Counted from the stretch's first letter, positions 9,599 through 18,330 are shown. The stretch: DNA of 64,000 nucleotides from Neptuniibacter sp. 1_MG-2023 (GCF_030547185.1 NZ_JAUOQR010000002.1:186001-250000); one strand, 5' to 3'. Notes: a model not told the origin generated them from the letters alone. Translations and numbers: made by a program.

Positions 9599-10548
9599 TG
9601 GGGAATGATATTAAAACTATCGATATTGCTATGTGCACCTTTCGTCGAGAATCAGTGGTTGATACTTTGAACTCTTTGCAGCAACTTGAGTTAAATGATC
9701 AGTGGAAGGTTAAAATTATTGTTGCGGATAATGATATCGAGCCAAGCGCCAAAGAACGGGTTTTATCAATCAACGCACAGCATATATCCATTGAATATAT
9801 TCACGCACCTAAACAAAATATTTCTATTGCCCGAAATGCCTGCTTAGATAACGCAACGGCTGATTGGGTAGCATTTATTGATGACGATGAAATAGCTGAT
9901 AAATATTGGTTAACCAACTTAATATCTAAGGCTGAGGAGACGGGAGCTGATGTTGTTCTCGGGCGAGTTGATGCAAGCTTTATATACCCTCCGTATCCTA
10001 ACTGGGTTATGAGTGGCGGGTTTTATCATACTAGACCTGTTATTAAGCACGGTGAAATCGTTACTGGCTATACCTGTAATGTCTTATTAAATAATAGAAA
10101 TGTGCATATAGCTTCAAATCGCTTTGAGCTTTCATTAGGCAAAACAGGCGGTGAAGATACAGAATTTTTCCACCGCCTACATGATTTGGGTGTACAGATC
10201 GTTTATGCGGAAGAAGCGTTGGTTGTTGAGCCGGTTCTTCCTCAAAGAGCCAACCTTACTTGGCTAAGGAATAGACGGTTTCGCGCTGGTCAAACCCATG
10301 CCTCATTAGTGCTAAAAAATGGGCTAAGTTACCCGAAAAGAGCATCTTTAATGGCCGTAGCTTTTCTGAAAGCTTTTTATTGTATTTTATCTGCCTGTTT
10401 CACATTTTTTAAGCCAGATAAGTGGAGAGCTAACTATCTACGGGGAGTTTTGCATATAGGAGTTCTCTATAGGACGTTTGGTGGTGAAGAAATAGTGCTT
10501 TACGGTAATTCCGAGCAACCAGAAAAAGGTGATTCTCATAATGGATAG
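9598..10548 (+). CDS. Family 2 glycosyltransferase
   Basis: A 316-residue GT-A glycosyltransferase. IDIAMCTFRRESVVDTLNSL opens the Rossmann-like domain, VADND follows strand 2, WVAFIDDDEIAD carries the DxD metal site, and GGEDTEFFHRL gives the probable catalytic acidic region. A hydrophobic segment near residue 260 suggests membrane association. It overlaps the previous stop by one base and runs eight bases past the next gene's ATG, so translation is probably coupled on both sides. It should add a sugar of the repeat unit; the specificity is not readable. Confidence 0.83.
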   Translation: MGNDIKTIDIAMCTFRRESVVDTLNSLQQLELNDQWKVKIIVADNDIEPSAKERVLSINAQHISIEYIHAPKQNISIARNACLDNATADWVAFIDDDEIADKYWLTNLISKAEETGADVVLGRVDASFIYPPYPNWVMSGGFYHTRPVIKHGEIVTGYTCNVLLNNRNVHIASNRFELSLGKTGGEDTEFFHRLHDLGVQIVYAEEALVVEPVLPQRANLTWLRNRRFRAGQTHASLVLKNGLSYPKRASLMAVAFLKAFYCILSACFTFFKPDKWRANYLRGVLHIGVLYRTFGGEEIVLYGNSEQPEKGDSHNG

Positions 10549-11593
10549 TCATCAACCTAAAATTAGTATCATTATTACATGCTATAACTATGAGAAGTAT
10601 ATTAAGACCTCTATAGAGAGCGTGTTAAACCAAGATTATGCTAATAAAGAGCTTATTGTTGTTGATGATGTTTCTTCTGATTCATCAAGAGAAATTATTA
10701 GCAGATATGACGACCGACTTACTACTGTTTTTCATAATGAAAATAAAGGTCATGGTGGCGCCTTTAATAGTGGCTTTGCTGCAAGTTCGGGTGAACTGGT
10801 TATTTTTTTAGATGCCGATGACTACCTGCTGCCTGGAGCCCTAGATATAGCGGTAGCTAATTTGAGTACTGACTGCGCTATCTATATGTACCATATGGAT
10901 TTAGTCGATGCTGAAGGGAGAGTTTATGATGTCTTTCCTAAATATGAAGCACCGTTTGATACAGTAAAAGCAAAAGATAAGTTGTTACACTGCGGAAGGT
11001 ATCAATCAACTGTCACATCAGGTTTAGTTTTTTCTCGCTCGTTCTTGAATCACGTGATGCCAATGGATGAAAGTGCTTTCAGGCAGGGAGGGGATGGCTA
11101 TCTTGTAACGCTTGCTCCTTTGTATGGCTCTGCCCATGGTTTTGATGACAAACTATCGGCGTATCGACAGCATGGAGATAATCATTCGGGCTTCAACCAG
11201 TTGTTATTAAAACGGGCTGAATGGTGCATTGAACATGACAAGCAGCGATATCTGGCTTTAGTTTCCCATGCAGAGCAAATGGGACATCTTTTATCTATTG
11301 ATAAGATAGCTCAAAATGATCTATTGCATTTAGAGCAGAGGATGTGCCAATTATTGTTCTCAGATAATACTGATAATAGACCAACGCTACGCACGTTTAT
11401 TGCGAATAATGCGATTAAGGCTATGAGGTACACTAATTTATCACCGGCTAATGTAGTGCTTATAAAAGCATGGTGGTTTTTGTTAAAGATGCTTCCTAAG
11501 CTGTATGCAAAAAAGATATTCGCATGGAGAATGCTTCCTTCATCACGCCCTTTGTTTCTTAAGAAATTAGCTAAATTACTTAGACGGATATAA
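10541..11593 (+). CDS. Family 2 glycosyltransferase
   Basis: A GT2 enzyme of about 350 residues. It starts KISIIITCYNYEKYIKTSI, with SVLNQDY, VVDDVSSDSS and LVIFLDADDYLLPGAL carrying the canonical nucleotide and DxD motifs. GGDGYLVTLAPLYG lies where the catalytic base is expected. The C-terminal 130 residues are poorly conserved and basic. ATG at 10541 was preferred over the in-frame GTG at 10529 because AAAGG at 10525-10529 lies 11 bases before the ATG and would be destroyed as a signal for the GTG. The two-base gap to the next gene places it in the same operon. Confidence 0.83.
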   Translation: MDSHQPKISIIITCYNYEKYIKTSIESVLNQDYANKELIVVDDVSSDSSREIISRYDDRLTTVFHNENKGHGGAFNSGFAASSGELVIFLDADDYLLPGALDIAVANLSTDCAIYMYHMDLVDAEGRVYDVFPKYEAPFDTVKAKDKLLHCGRYQSTVTSGLVFSRSFLNHVMPMDESAFRQGGDGYLVTLAPLYGSAHGFDDKLSAYRQHGDNHSGFNQLLLKRAEWCIEHDKQRYLALVSHAEQMGHLLSIDKIAQNDLLHLEQRMCQLLFSDNTDNRPTLRTFIANNAIKAMRYTNLSPANVVLIKAWWFLLKMLPKLYAKKIFAWRMLPSSRPLFLKKLAKLLRRI

Positions 11594-11595
11594 TA

Positions 11596-12333
11596 ATGGT
11601 GAATTTTAAAAAACTTTCACAGCTGATAATGCACCCAATGGTGGCCACTAAGAAATATAATAAAATAATCTTGTTAAGCCATATGAGAAGCCGTTCTTCA
11701 GTTCTTTCCCATATTTTAGGAAGTAATAGTGAAATTTCAGGTTATTATGAACAGCACCAAAGGCATACAGATCCGTTTTACGAAATTAAAATAAAGGCGA
11801 ATCTTCTTCAAGATAATAGTTTATCATATCAGCACCGCTATCTTTATGACAAAGTTTTACATGAACGCTTTGATCCGCAAACCTTAGAAGCTTATAAAGT
11901 TGTAGTTTTAATACGGAAACCTCCTTCTGCTTTAAAAAGTATTATGTCTATGGGAGGAATTACTAATAGTCTTTGGCAAGAAGATCCTTATCGTGCTTTT
12001 GCTTATTATTGTCATCGGTTGCAAGGCATTATTAATATTATTGAGAAAAATAAGATTGATATTTTTTTTGTTGAAGCTGATGATTTAGTTGAAAAAACTG
12101 ATGATGTTCTTAATGAGCTAAGTGTTTTTTTGGAATTGGATTCCCCTTTAACTAGTAATTACAAATCCTTTGGTAAAACTGGAGAGGCTATCTATGGTGA
12201 CCCGTCAGATAATATTAAGTCAGGTACCATAGTGAAAACAGAAAATCATACAAAGGTAATGATTCCGGATGAGCTTTTGGCTATAGCGCAACATTATTAT
12301 GATAGGTGCCAAAAGTTATGTGCGAAAAAATAA
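11596..12333 (+). CDS. Sulfotransferase-like P-loop protein
   Basis: A 245-residue divergent member of the sulfotransferase superfamily. The 5'-phosphosulfate loop is read as LLSHMRSRSSVLSHIL (26-41) and the 3'-phosphate motif as VVLIRKPPSALKS, with Arg107 and Ser115 at the same eight-residue spacing as in the sulfotransferase at 7.6 kb. SGYYEQH after the loop is also usual in sulfotransferase-family proteins of surface polysaccharides. It would sulfate a second position or sugar. The usual GxxxxGTT loop is not preserved, so activity is less certain than for the first enzyme. Its 3' end overlaps the GH16 gene. Confidence 0.68.
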   Translation: MVNFKKLSQLIMHPMVATKKYNKIILLSHMRSRSSVLSHILGSNSEISGYYEQHQRHTDPFYEIKIKANLLQDNSLSYQHRYLYDKVLHERFDPQTLEAYKVVVLIRKPPSALKSIMSMGGITNSLWQEDPYRAFAYYCHRLQGIINIIEKNKIDIFFVEADDLVEKTDDVLNELSVFLELDSPLTSNYKSFGKTGEAIYGDPSDNIKSGTIVKTENHTKVMIPDELLAIAQHYYDRCQKLCAKK

Positions 12334-13136
12334 TAAAATTTCCTTTACTTATTATTTTTGTTTGTTGTTTTATTATTAATAGTTCGCAAGCAGAAATACT
12401 TGTTTGGCATGATGAGTTTGATTACCAAGGTTTACCTGATTCCAGTAAATGGGGTTATGAATCTGGTTATTTGAGAAACAAAGAATTGCAATATTATAAA
12501 GAGGCGTCGTTAGATAATAGTTTTGTATCAGATGGTTTCTTGACGCTAAGAGCAATCCGTCATGATGATACTCGTAGCATGTGGGATCAGTTATGGGGGG
12601 AAGAATTTATTCCTGTTACATCGGCCAGCTTAACAACAAAAGGGCTTAGTTCTTGGACGTATGGTCGAATGGAAATTAGAGCAAAGTTGCCTCTAGGTAA
12701 AGGTGTTTGGCCGGCCTTTTGGACTTTAGGTGAAAATATAAGCTCTGTTGGGTGGCCTAAATGTGGCGAAATTGATGTAATGGAATTTGTCGGTTCTACA
12801 CCAAGGCAGATTCATGGGGGCGTGCATTTTTATGACTATAAGCTAGGAAAAAAAAGTCAACTTACTCCCTTAAAAGAAGAAAATCTTTTTACAAGTTCAC
12901 CTGACGAGTTTCATGTATATGGAATTGAGTGGGATGAAAAAGAGATTCGTTTTTTATTTGATGGTAAGCAATGGAAGCGCTTTGATATTTCTCTCGCAGG
13001 GGATGCTTATAACCCATTTACTAAGCCTCATTTTATAATTATTAATTTAGCAATGGGCGGTACTTGGGCTGGAACTCCAGACGCTGATATCTATCCAGTG
13101 GATTACATAATCGACTACGTCCGTATATATCAATAA
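12318..13136 (+). CDS. Secreted GH16 endo-beta-glucanase/glycanase
   Basis: A secreted family 16 glycoside hydrolase. From ATG 12318 a signal peptide of about 25 residues ends at INSSQA, and the mature protein begins EILVWHDEF, a standard GH16 N-terminus. The catalytic motif ExDxxE is complete in GEIDVMEF (Glu151 nucleophile, Asp153, Glu156 acid/base). RMEIRAKLPLGKGVWPAFW and IDYVRIYQ mark the sandwich fold. An in-frame GTG at 12306 would add MPKV before the signal peptide and is less likely. By analogy with ExoK in the succinoglycan cluster it probably trims or releases the EPS; the cleaved bond is unknown. Confidence 0.9.
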   Translation: MCEKIIKFPLLIIFVCCFIINSSQAEILVWHDEFDYQGLPDSSKWGYESGYLRNKELQYYKEASLDNSFVSDGFLTLRAIRHDDTRSMWDQLWGEEFIPVTSASLTTKGLSSWTYGRMEIRAKLPLGKGVWPAFWTLGENISSVGWPKCGEIDVMEFVGSTPRQIHGGVHFYDYKLGKKSQLTPLKEENLFTSSPDEFHVYGIEWDEKEIRFLFDGKQWKRFDISLAGDAYNPFTKPHFIIINLAMGGTWAGTPDADIYPVDYIIDYVRIYQ

Positions 13137-13147
13137 AAGGTTTCATT

Positions 13148-14110
13148 ATGACTAATATTGCGTTGATAATTCCTTACTATGGAAGTTTTCCTAACTATTT
13201 CTCTCTCTATGTTAATAGTTTAGCTAAAAACCCAAATATTCATGTTTATATGTTTACTGACTGCTTTTATGATGGTTTCATTCCTGATAATTTACATATG
13301 GTTGAAAGTAATATTGAACACTTTAAATCGTTAGTTAAAAGTAAGCTGGATGTTGATGCGAAAATAAATCGAGGTTATAAGCTTTGTGATTTTAAACCTG
13401 CATATGGAGTTATATTTGAAGATTATATAACTGAATATGAATATTGGGCGATGGGTGATATTGATGTTATTTATGGGGATGTGTTAAATAACTTACCTGA
13501 TGGGTGGGAAACCTATGATGTCATCTCGATGGTGCCAGAATGGATTTCAGGCTCCTTTTGTATTTTTAAAAATACGAATAAAGTTAATTATTTGTTTTCG
13601 TTGAGTAATAACTGGGAAAATGTGTTTTCTGCGGAAAATAATTTTGCTTTTGATGAATGTAATTATCTTTATGAAGAGTTGCGTCAAGGTAAAAATATAC
13701 TTGATATAGATGATCTAGAATCATTTACTTTTATCGTTAAGAGGGAAGCTGAAAAAGGTCTTCTAAAAATCTGGTTTGATGAAAATTTAATTAAAGAAAA
13801 GATATTCCGTAATTTAGACCATGTGCGAATGCTGAATGGTTCTTTATATAAAGTAAATGGTCAAGAAATAGTTTACTATCATTTGGTCTCAGAAAAGATA
13901 ACAGATAGATTTGTTATCCCTAAGTGGGGTGTAATTCCAGATGAGTATTTTATCACTCATCATGGTTTGTTTTTACCTGAAGAGTTTTGGTATAAAAAAA
14001 TAAGTTTTTTTAGAATATTTATATTTTTGCGTTCATTGTTTTTAGATATTAAGCAATTGTTTAAACGGGTTTTTAACAAATGTAAATCTTGTTGTATTAA
14101 AAAGATTTGA
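13148..14110 (+). CDS. Putative glycosyltransferase, DUF6625-like
   Basis: A 320-residue protein resembling the uncharacterised DUF6625 family found in capsule and EPS loci. It starts IALIIPYYGSFPNYFSLYV, has CDFKPAYG, then YWAMGDIDVIYGDV around residues 98-111, which looks like a DxD site of a GT-A enzyme. HHGLFLPEE and a basic C-terminal tail with a hydrophobic helix follow. It lies 11 bases after the GH16 gene. Glycosyl transfer is inferred from these motifs and context, not established. Codon use is very AT-rich. Confidence 0.6.
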   Translation: MTNIALIIPYYGSFPNYFSLYVNSLAKNPNIHVYMFTDCFYDGFIPDNLHMVESNIEHFKSLVKSKLDVDAKINRGYKLCDFKPAYGVIFEDYITEYEYWAMGDIDVIYGDVLNNLPDGWETYDVISMVPEWISGSFCIFKNTNKVNYLFSLSNNWENVFSAENNFAFDECNYLYEELRQGKNILDIDDLESFTFIVKREAEKGLLKIWFDENLIKEKIFRNLDHVRMLNGSLYKVNGQEIVYYHLVSEKITDRFVIPKWGVIPDEYFITHHGLFLPEEFWYKKISFFRIFIFLRSLFLDIKQLFKRVFNKCKSCCIKKI

Positions 14111-14120
14111 TTTTTTCTGT

Positions 14121-14170
14121 ATTCAGTTCAGTTCAGTTCAGTTCAGTTCGGTTCGGTTCAGTTTGGTTCG
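14121..14170 (+). repeat. GTTCA pentanucleotide microsatellite
   Basis: Ten consecutive five-base units: ATTCA, four GTTCA, two GTTCG, GTTCA, GTTTG and GTTCG. It starts 10 bases after the stop of the DUF6625-like gene and ends 42 bases before the acyltransferase start. An in-frame TAG at 14201-14203 separates it from that start, so a change in copy number could alter promoter geometry but not the reading frame. Confidence 0.9.
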
Positions 14171-14212
14171 CTTGAGTTTTATTGTAGAGTATTTTGTTTA
14201 TAGGGGTGTGAT

Positions 14213-15247
14213 TTGAATCAGAGTATAAATAGTCTTCAGTTAATAAGGGCTATAGCTGCTTTAGGTGTGGTTGTTTTTCATGCCCATGTTTATTTTATTG
14301 CTATTAAATTATATCCTAATGAGCCTATTTCTAGTTTTTTTAATATGGGGTTTGCCGGAGTAGAGCTTTTCTTTGTTTTAAGTGGTTTTATTATGGTTTT
14401 TATCCATTGGAAAGATATGGGTAGGCGAGATAAATTTTTGATATTTTTCTTAAAAAGAATCACTAGAATTATTCCATTGTATTGGTTTTTCCTCGTCTTC
14501 TTAATGGCTATCTATTTTTCTATTCCGCAACTATCTCCTGAAAACCTTCAAAATATCGTCTATGTGTTGAAATCATTCTTTTTGATTCCAAATGATAAAG
14601 GGTTCATTTTAGAGGTTGCTTGGACACTCACTTATGAATTTGTTTTTTATGCTTTTTTTTCCTTTTTGATTATTCATAAGCGGTGGGGAATGGCGGTTTT
14701 TTTGGGGTGGCAGCTTGCTGTGCTTATAAATGTTTTTTTGGGGTTTAGCGAGCTGTTAGTTTTTTCAGCATATAACCTGCTATTTTTCTTTGGAGGGCTA
14801 TCTGCTCTTACCTACAAGTATGTTTCGTGCTTTGTATCGGTAGTTTTTTTGTTGGTAGGAGGCGTAGGCTTTAGTTTTGTCGGATATCTCGGTGTGGGGG
14901 GGTATTGGGAAGGCGTTACTGCTTACCGAACGCTAGCATATGGTGTTTTTGCTGCTTTATTAATGTCGGGTATTGTTAGATTGGAAGACCTTGGTAAGTT
15001 GCATATACATACTATATTCAAAGTGTTGGGCGATGCTTCATACTCAATTTATTTATCCCACGGCTTTTCGTTGTCTGTCGCTTCTTTTATTTTTTCTTAT
15101 TTAGGATTGCTGGCTGTCTTACCTAAAGGCGTTATCTTCTTGTTATTAGTGTCGAGCGGCGTGATCGGCGGGCTCTTTCTTTACTATATTGTAGAAAGGC
15201 GGTTAATAGGCTGGTCAAAATACTTTATTACTAGTCGCTATCCCTAA
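14213..15247 (+). CDS. Acyltransferase 3 family membrane protein
   Basis: A 344-residue inner-membrane acyltransferase without an SGNH domain. The N-terminus INSLQLIRAIAALGVVVFHA carries the R-x10-H catalytic arrangement; AGVELFFVLSGFIM, FLKRITRIIPLYW and YSIYLSHGF are typical later motifs. It has about ten hydrophobic segments and would acylate the EPS or an intermediate. The start is TTG at 14213 with AGGGGTG at 14202-14208 just upstream. Its last 17 bases overlap the oppositely oriented HlyD-like gene. It is separated from the preceding operon by the GTTCA repeat and may have its own promoter. Confidence 0.87.
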   Translation: MNQSINSLQLIRAIAALGVVVFHAHVYFIAIKLYPNEPISSFFNMGFAGVELFFVLSGFIMVFIHWKDMGRRDKFLIFFLKRITRIIPLYWFFLVFLMAIYFSIPQLSPENLQNIVYVLKSFFLIPNDKGFILEVAWTLTYEFVFYAFFSFLIIHKRWGMAVFLGWQLAVLINVFLGFSELLVFSAYNLLFFFGGLSALTYKYVSCFVSVVFLLVGGVGFSFVGYLGVGGYWEGVTAYRTLAYGVFAALLMSGIVRLEDLGKLHIHTIFKVLGDASYSIYLSHGFSLSVASFIFSYLGLLAVLPKGVIFLLLVSSGVIGGLFLYYIVERRLIGWSKYFITSRYP

Positions 15248-16514
15248 ACGCTTTATTCATAGAGCTATAAATTGGGCTTAAAAGGTAATCTAATACGGTT
15301 CGTTCACCTAGTAGTATAATGACTTCTGCTGGCATGCCTGGGTAGAGTTCTATCTCGGTATTCTGGGTGATTGAGCTTTCATCTAGATCTACTTTAATAG
15401 AATAAGCGGGTGTTTGGTTGTCTGTATCATTTACTCTGTCTGCTGATATATTAGTAATTATTCCATGGACAGGTAAGGTTCTTCTGCGGTTATAGGCGGT
15501 GAGAGTGACCTCTACATCAAGCCCTTCCCGTACGACATCAATATCTTCTGTTTTTAGAAGCGCTTCAACTATTAATTTATCATTAATAGGTACGATCTCC
15601 ATCAGTACTTCGCCGGGAGATATAACGCCGGAGATAGTATGGACACCAAGGCCAACAACTTTACCATTTATTGGGCTATATATAGAGGTGCGCTTTAATG
15701 TGTCGTTAGCCTCTTTTAGCTGTTCATTTAGCTCAATCGAGAGTGCTTTAACTTTATCTAGTTCTCTGTTTTTTTCGTGTATATAGGAGAGCTGTATATT
15801 GTGGTATTCTTGTTTTGCTTCGGTTATTTCTAAGTCAAATTTACTGATTTTAGCGTTGTAATCACTGAGTCTTCTTTCAATCTCAAGCTTATCTTTCTGT
15901 AATTCCAAGTGTTGGTTTTTAGAAGCAAAGCCTTTAGCTAAGAGCTTTGTGGACATGGCTAGTTGTTTATCTATAACGGCGATGGATTTTCGATCTAGTG
16001 CGCTGGTTGATATATAAGCATTTTTTGCTTCTTTGATCTGTTGTTGCTTAGTTAAGGCGCTTTCTAGCTCGCCTTTAATTACTTTTTTCTGGTTATCGAA
16101 CAGCAATATTTGGTTATTTTTTGCTTGTAGATAGATGTCGTCATCATTATTGTTAATTGCTTCGGAAAAATGGATAACATCGTGGTTATTTATTTCTGCG
16201 TTAAGTCGGTCTAGGGTGGCTATAGTGTTTACATATTGTGACTTGAGCTGAAGGTAGCGTGTGTAAGGCTTAGTTTTCTTTAGCTCTATTAGTAGCTGAT
16301 TCTCTTTTACTTCCTGGCCTTCTGTTACATGTATCTTTTCGATCAATCCGCCTTCTAAGTGCTGAATTTTTTTTCTATAGCCTTCTACTGTGATGATACC
16401 TGGAGCAATCGCCGCGCTTTGAAGAGGGGCAGTGCAGAGCCATAGGATGGTACCGCCAAAGCCAATGATCAGAATGGTTAAGCCAATTTTTATCCAGTGG
16501 TTGTTCTGAGTCAT
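15231..16514 (-). CDS. Type I secretion membrane fusion protein, HlyD/PrtE family
   Basis: A 427-residue periplasmic adaptor. One N-terminal membrane helix (about 9-30) is followed by GIITVEGYRKKIQHLEGG, the usual HlyD start of the beta domain. Half of a lipoyl motif (VTEGQEVKENQLLIEL) leads into a long charged coiled-coil hairpin of about 90-260, then SPINGKVVGLGVHTISGVIS as the second lipoyl half and a beta-barrel end. It joins the ABC protein in the inner membrane to an outer-membrane TolC-like channel, which is not encoded in this window. Its start overlaps the ABC gene stop by four bases. Confidence 0.9.
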   Translation of the reverse strand: MTQNNHWIKIGLTILIIGFGGTILWLCTAPLQSAAIAPGIITVEGYRKKIQHLEGGLIEKIHVTEGQEVKENQLLIELKKTKPYTRYLQLKSQYVNTIATLDRLNAEINNHDVIHFSEAINNNDDDIYLQAKNNQILLFDNQKKVIKGELESALTKQQQIKEAKNAYISTSALDRKSIAVIDKQLAMSTKLLAKGFASKNQHLELQKDKLEIERRLSDYNAKISKFDLEITEAKQEYHNIQLSYIHEKNRELDKVKALSIELNEQLKEANDTLKRTSIYSPINGKVVGLGVHTISGVISPGEVLMEIVPINDKLIVEALLKTEDIDVVREGLDVEVTLTAYNRRRTLPVHGIITNISADRVNDTDNQTPAYSIKVDLDESSITQNTEIELYPGMPAEVIILLGERTVLDYLLSPIYSSMNKAFRDSD

Positions 16515-18214
16515 GCTGTTCCTTGAGGAGCTTTTTCGATTTTATTTTTCTTAGCTTTGTCTTGCAGTTGTTTGGGATCGTGTTCTTGAATAATACGGCC
16601 TTTTTCCATCACGATTAGCTTGTTGGGAATATTGAGTAATTCAGAGCGATTGGTTGTGAAAATGGTAGTTAGCCCTGAATTTTTTCGTTCTTGTAATAGC
16701 AAGGCTAGTTTTTTTAGGCCATTAGGGTCGAGAAAACTATCCACCTCATCTAAGAATAAAAGAGCTGGTTTATTGTATATAGCTCTGGCTAAAAGCAGGC
16801 GCTGGATTTCGCTTTGGCTGGGTTGTAGGTCTTTATTTATATCTGTGTCGTAGCCCATTGGCCAGCCTAATATAGTAGAGTGCATATCTACACACTCGCA
16901 GGCCTCAATGATGCTGCTATCTTTATTGTCTTTTTGGAACCGAGAAACATTTTCTTTTACGGTGCCTGGATAAAAATGAGCATTCGAGTCGTAGTACCCA
17001 GTATTTAATCCTAATGCTTCTGTGTCCCATTGTGAATGGGTGGCGCCGTCTATTCTCACTGTACCTAAATTTGGTGTTTTTAATCCGCATAACAGCTGTA
17101 ATAGTGTCGTTTTTCCGCTACCGGAACTGCCTATGATAGCTATGCTGGAGCCTTCAGTAATATTTAAATTTATTCCTGAAAGAAAGGGCTTTTGGCTATT
17201 CGGGTATAAATACATAATACCGGTAGCCGAGATATTGCCTTTAGGTGTAGGCAGTTTGGTAGATGGTGCAAGGTGTGCAATAAGCTGTTTGCTCTCAGTA
17301 TTTAGCTGTTTCCAAGATTTAATCGCTTTTAGCCAGCCACTAAAATTGAGGACTAGGTTTTCGTAAGGAGCGAGGGCTCGCCCTGAGATCATGCTGGCTG
17401 CGATCATAGCACCTGCTGTTAATTCGCTTTTAAGTACGAGTGATGCCCCTATTCCAATGATAGCAATTTGGGCTAGCAGCTTAGTGCCTTTTGTAAACGC
17501 TGAAATATTTGTGTATTTTTCATTTTTTTCATACTGCTTCTCAGTATGAACAGCGTTTACTGTATGAAGTTTATCTGTGATTGTTTTTTCCATCCCCAAT
17601 GTTGTGATAGCGGGAGCTTGATTTAAAATATTTAAATCGGGGGCTGGGGGCTGTGTTGTGTTTTTGCTTTTGTGGTAATGGATAGCGCCAATTATAATTA
17701 GGCTGGATATAGCGCAGAGGCTAATGATGCCATAAATGGGGTGTAATAATGTAAGTATGATTACAAATAATGGTGTCCAAGGTATATCTAATGCTGTAAT
17801 TAAATTGGAACTTAGTGCACTTTTAATATTTGTGACCAATTGAATTAGGTGGCTATCTCTAGTGGAAACCTCTTTACTGAGGGAGATACTGTTATAAATT
17901 ATAGATTTTGATATTTTATCCTGCCATAAATTAGCGCTATTGGAGATAAGTCTTGCTCTAGCCCAGTCTAGTGTTAGATATAGAAAAATCAGCCAAAGAA
18001 TAAGTACTGTTAATAGTACAAGTGTGTCTAGGCTTTGAGATGAAAGCACTCTATCAAAAACTTGTAACGAGTATATGGGAACCGCTAAGAGGAATAGATT
18101 AATAAATAGCGAAAATATAAACGCCCAGATCACTGATTTTTTTAATTGTGCGTTGGCAGAGGAGATTAGATCAGAAAGGTTTAAGTTATTTTTTTTCTGT
18201 GCATCTTTTTTCAT
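16511..18214 (-). CDS. Type I secretion ABC transporter, PrtD family, with degenerate ATPase motifs
   Basis: A 567-residue fused permease/ATPase of the PrtD/PrsD type: six membrane segments up to about 290, then the nucleotide-binding domain. Walker A is intact (GSSGSGKT, 362-369), as is Walker B with its glutamate (LLFLDE, 485-490). The Q-loop glutamine (normally in LPQD) aligns with Ser410, the LSGGQ signature is replaced by QPSQS (464-468), and the H-loop His aligns with Asn522. The neighbours (HlyD-like protein downstream, RTX protein upstream) define the system. It may be slow, need a partner subunit, or be inactive; the family is sure, activity is not. Confidence 0.87.
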   Translation of the reverse strand: MKKDAQKKNNLNLSDLISSANAQLKKSVIWAFIFSLFINLFLLAVPIYSLQVFDRVLSSQSLDTLVLLTVLILWLIFLYLTLDWARARLISNSANLWQDKISKSIIYNSISLSKEVSTRDSHLIQLVTNIKSALSSNLITALDIPWTPLFVIILTLLHPIYGIISLCAISSLIIIGAIHYHKSKNTTQPPAPDLNILNQAPAITTLGMEKTITDKLHTVNAVHTEKQYEKNEKYTNISAFTKGTKLLAQIAIIGIGASLVLKSELTAGAMIAASMISGRALAPYENLVLNFSGWLKAIKSWKQLNTESKQLIAHLAPSTKLPTPKGNISATGIMYLYPNSQKPFLSGINLNITEGSSIAIIGSSGSGKTTLLQLLCGLKTPNLGTVRIDGATHSQWDTEALGLNTGYYDSNAHFYPGTVKENVSRFQKDNKDSSIIEACECVDMHSTILGWPMGYDTDINKDLQPSQSEIQRLLLARAIYNKPALLFLDEVDSFLDPNGLKKLALLLQERKNSGLTTIFTTNRSELLNIPNKLIVMEKGRIIQEHDPKQLQDKAKKNKIEKAPQGTA

Positions 18215-18279
18215 TATAAGATTCTTAATCTTCTACATTATAGGGAATGTTATAATTTATAGGTGCATAAAAGAATATA

Positions 18280-18309
18280 AAACCCTTAGGGTTTGATCCC
18301 TAAGGGTTT
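18280..18309 (-). terminator. Hairpin after the RTX gene (terminator or attenuator)
   Basis: A perfect 12-base inverted repeat, AAACCCTTAGGG and its complement with a six-base loop. Read on the minus strand it is followed by a T-rich stretch. It lies between the RTX gene and the ABC gene, as expected for partial termination that gives much substrate and little transporter. Confidence 0.75.
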
Positions 18310-18330
18310 ATTTATTGATAGTTTAGAAAA

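Noticed and set aside
14121-14213. Phase-variable reading frame of the acyltransferase through the GTTCA repeat
   Set aside because: An in-frame TAG at 14201-14203 lies between the repeat and the start codon, so slippage cannot bring an upstream start into frame.
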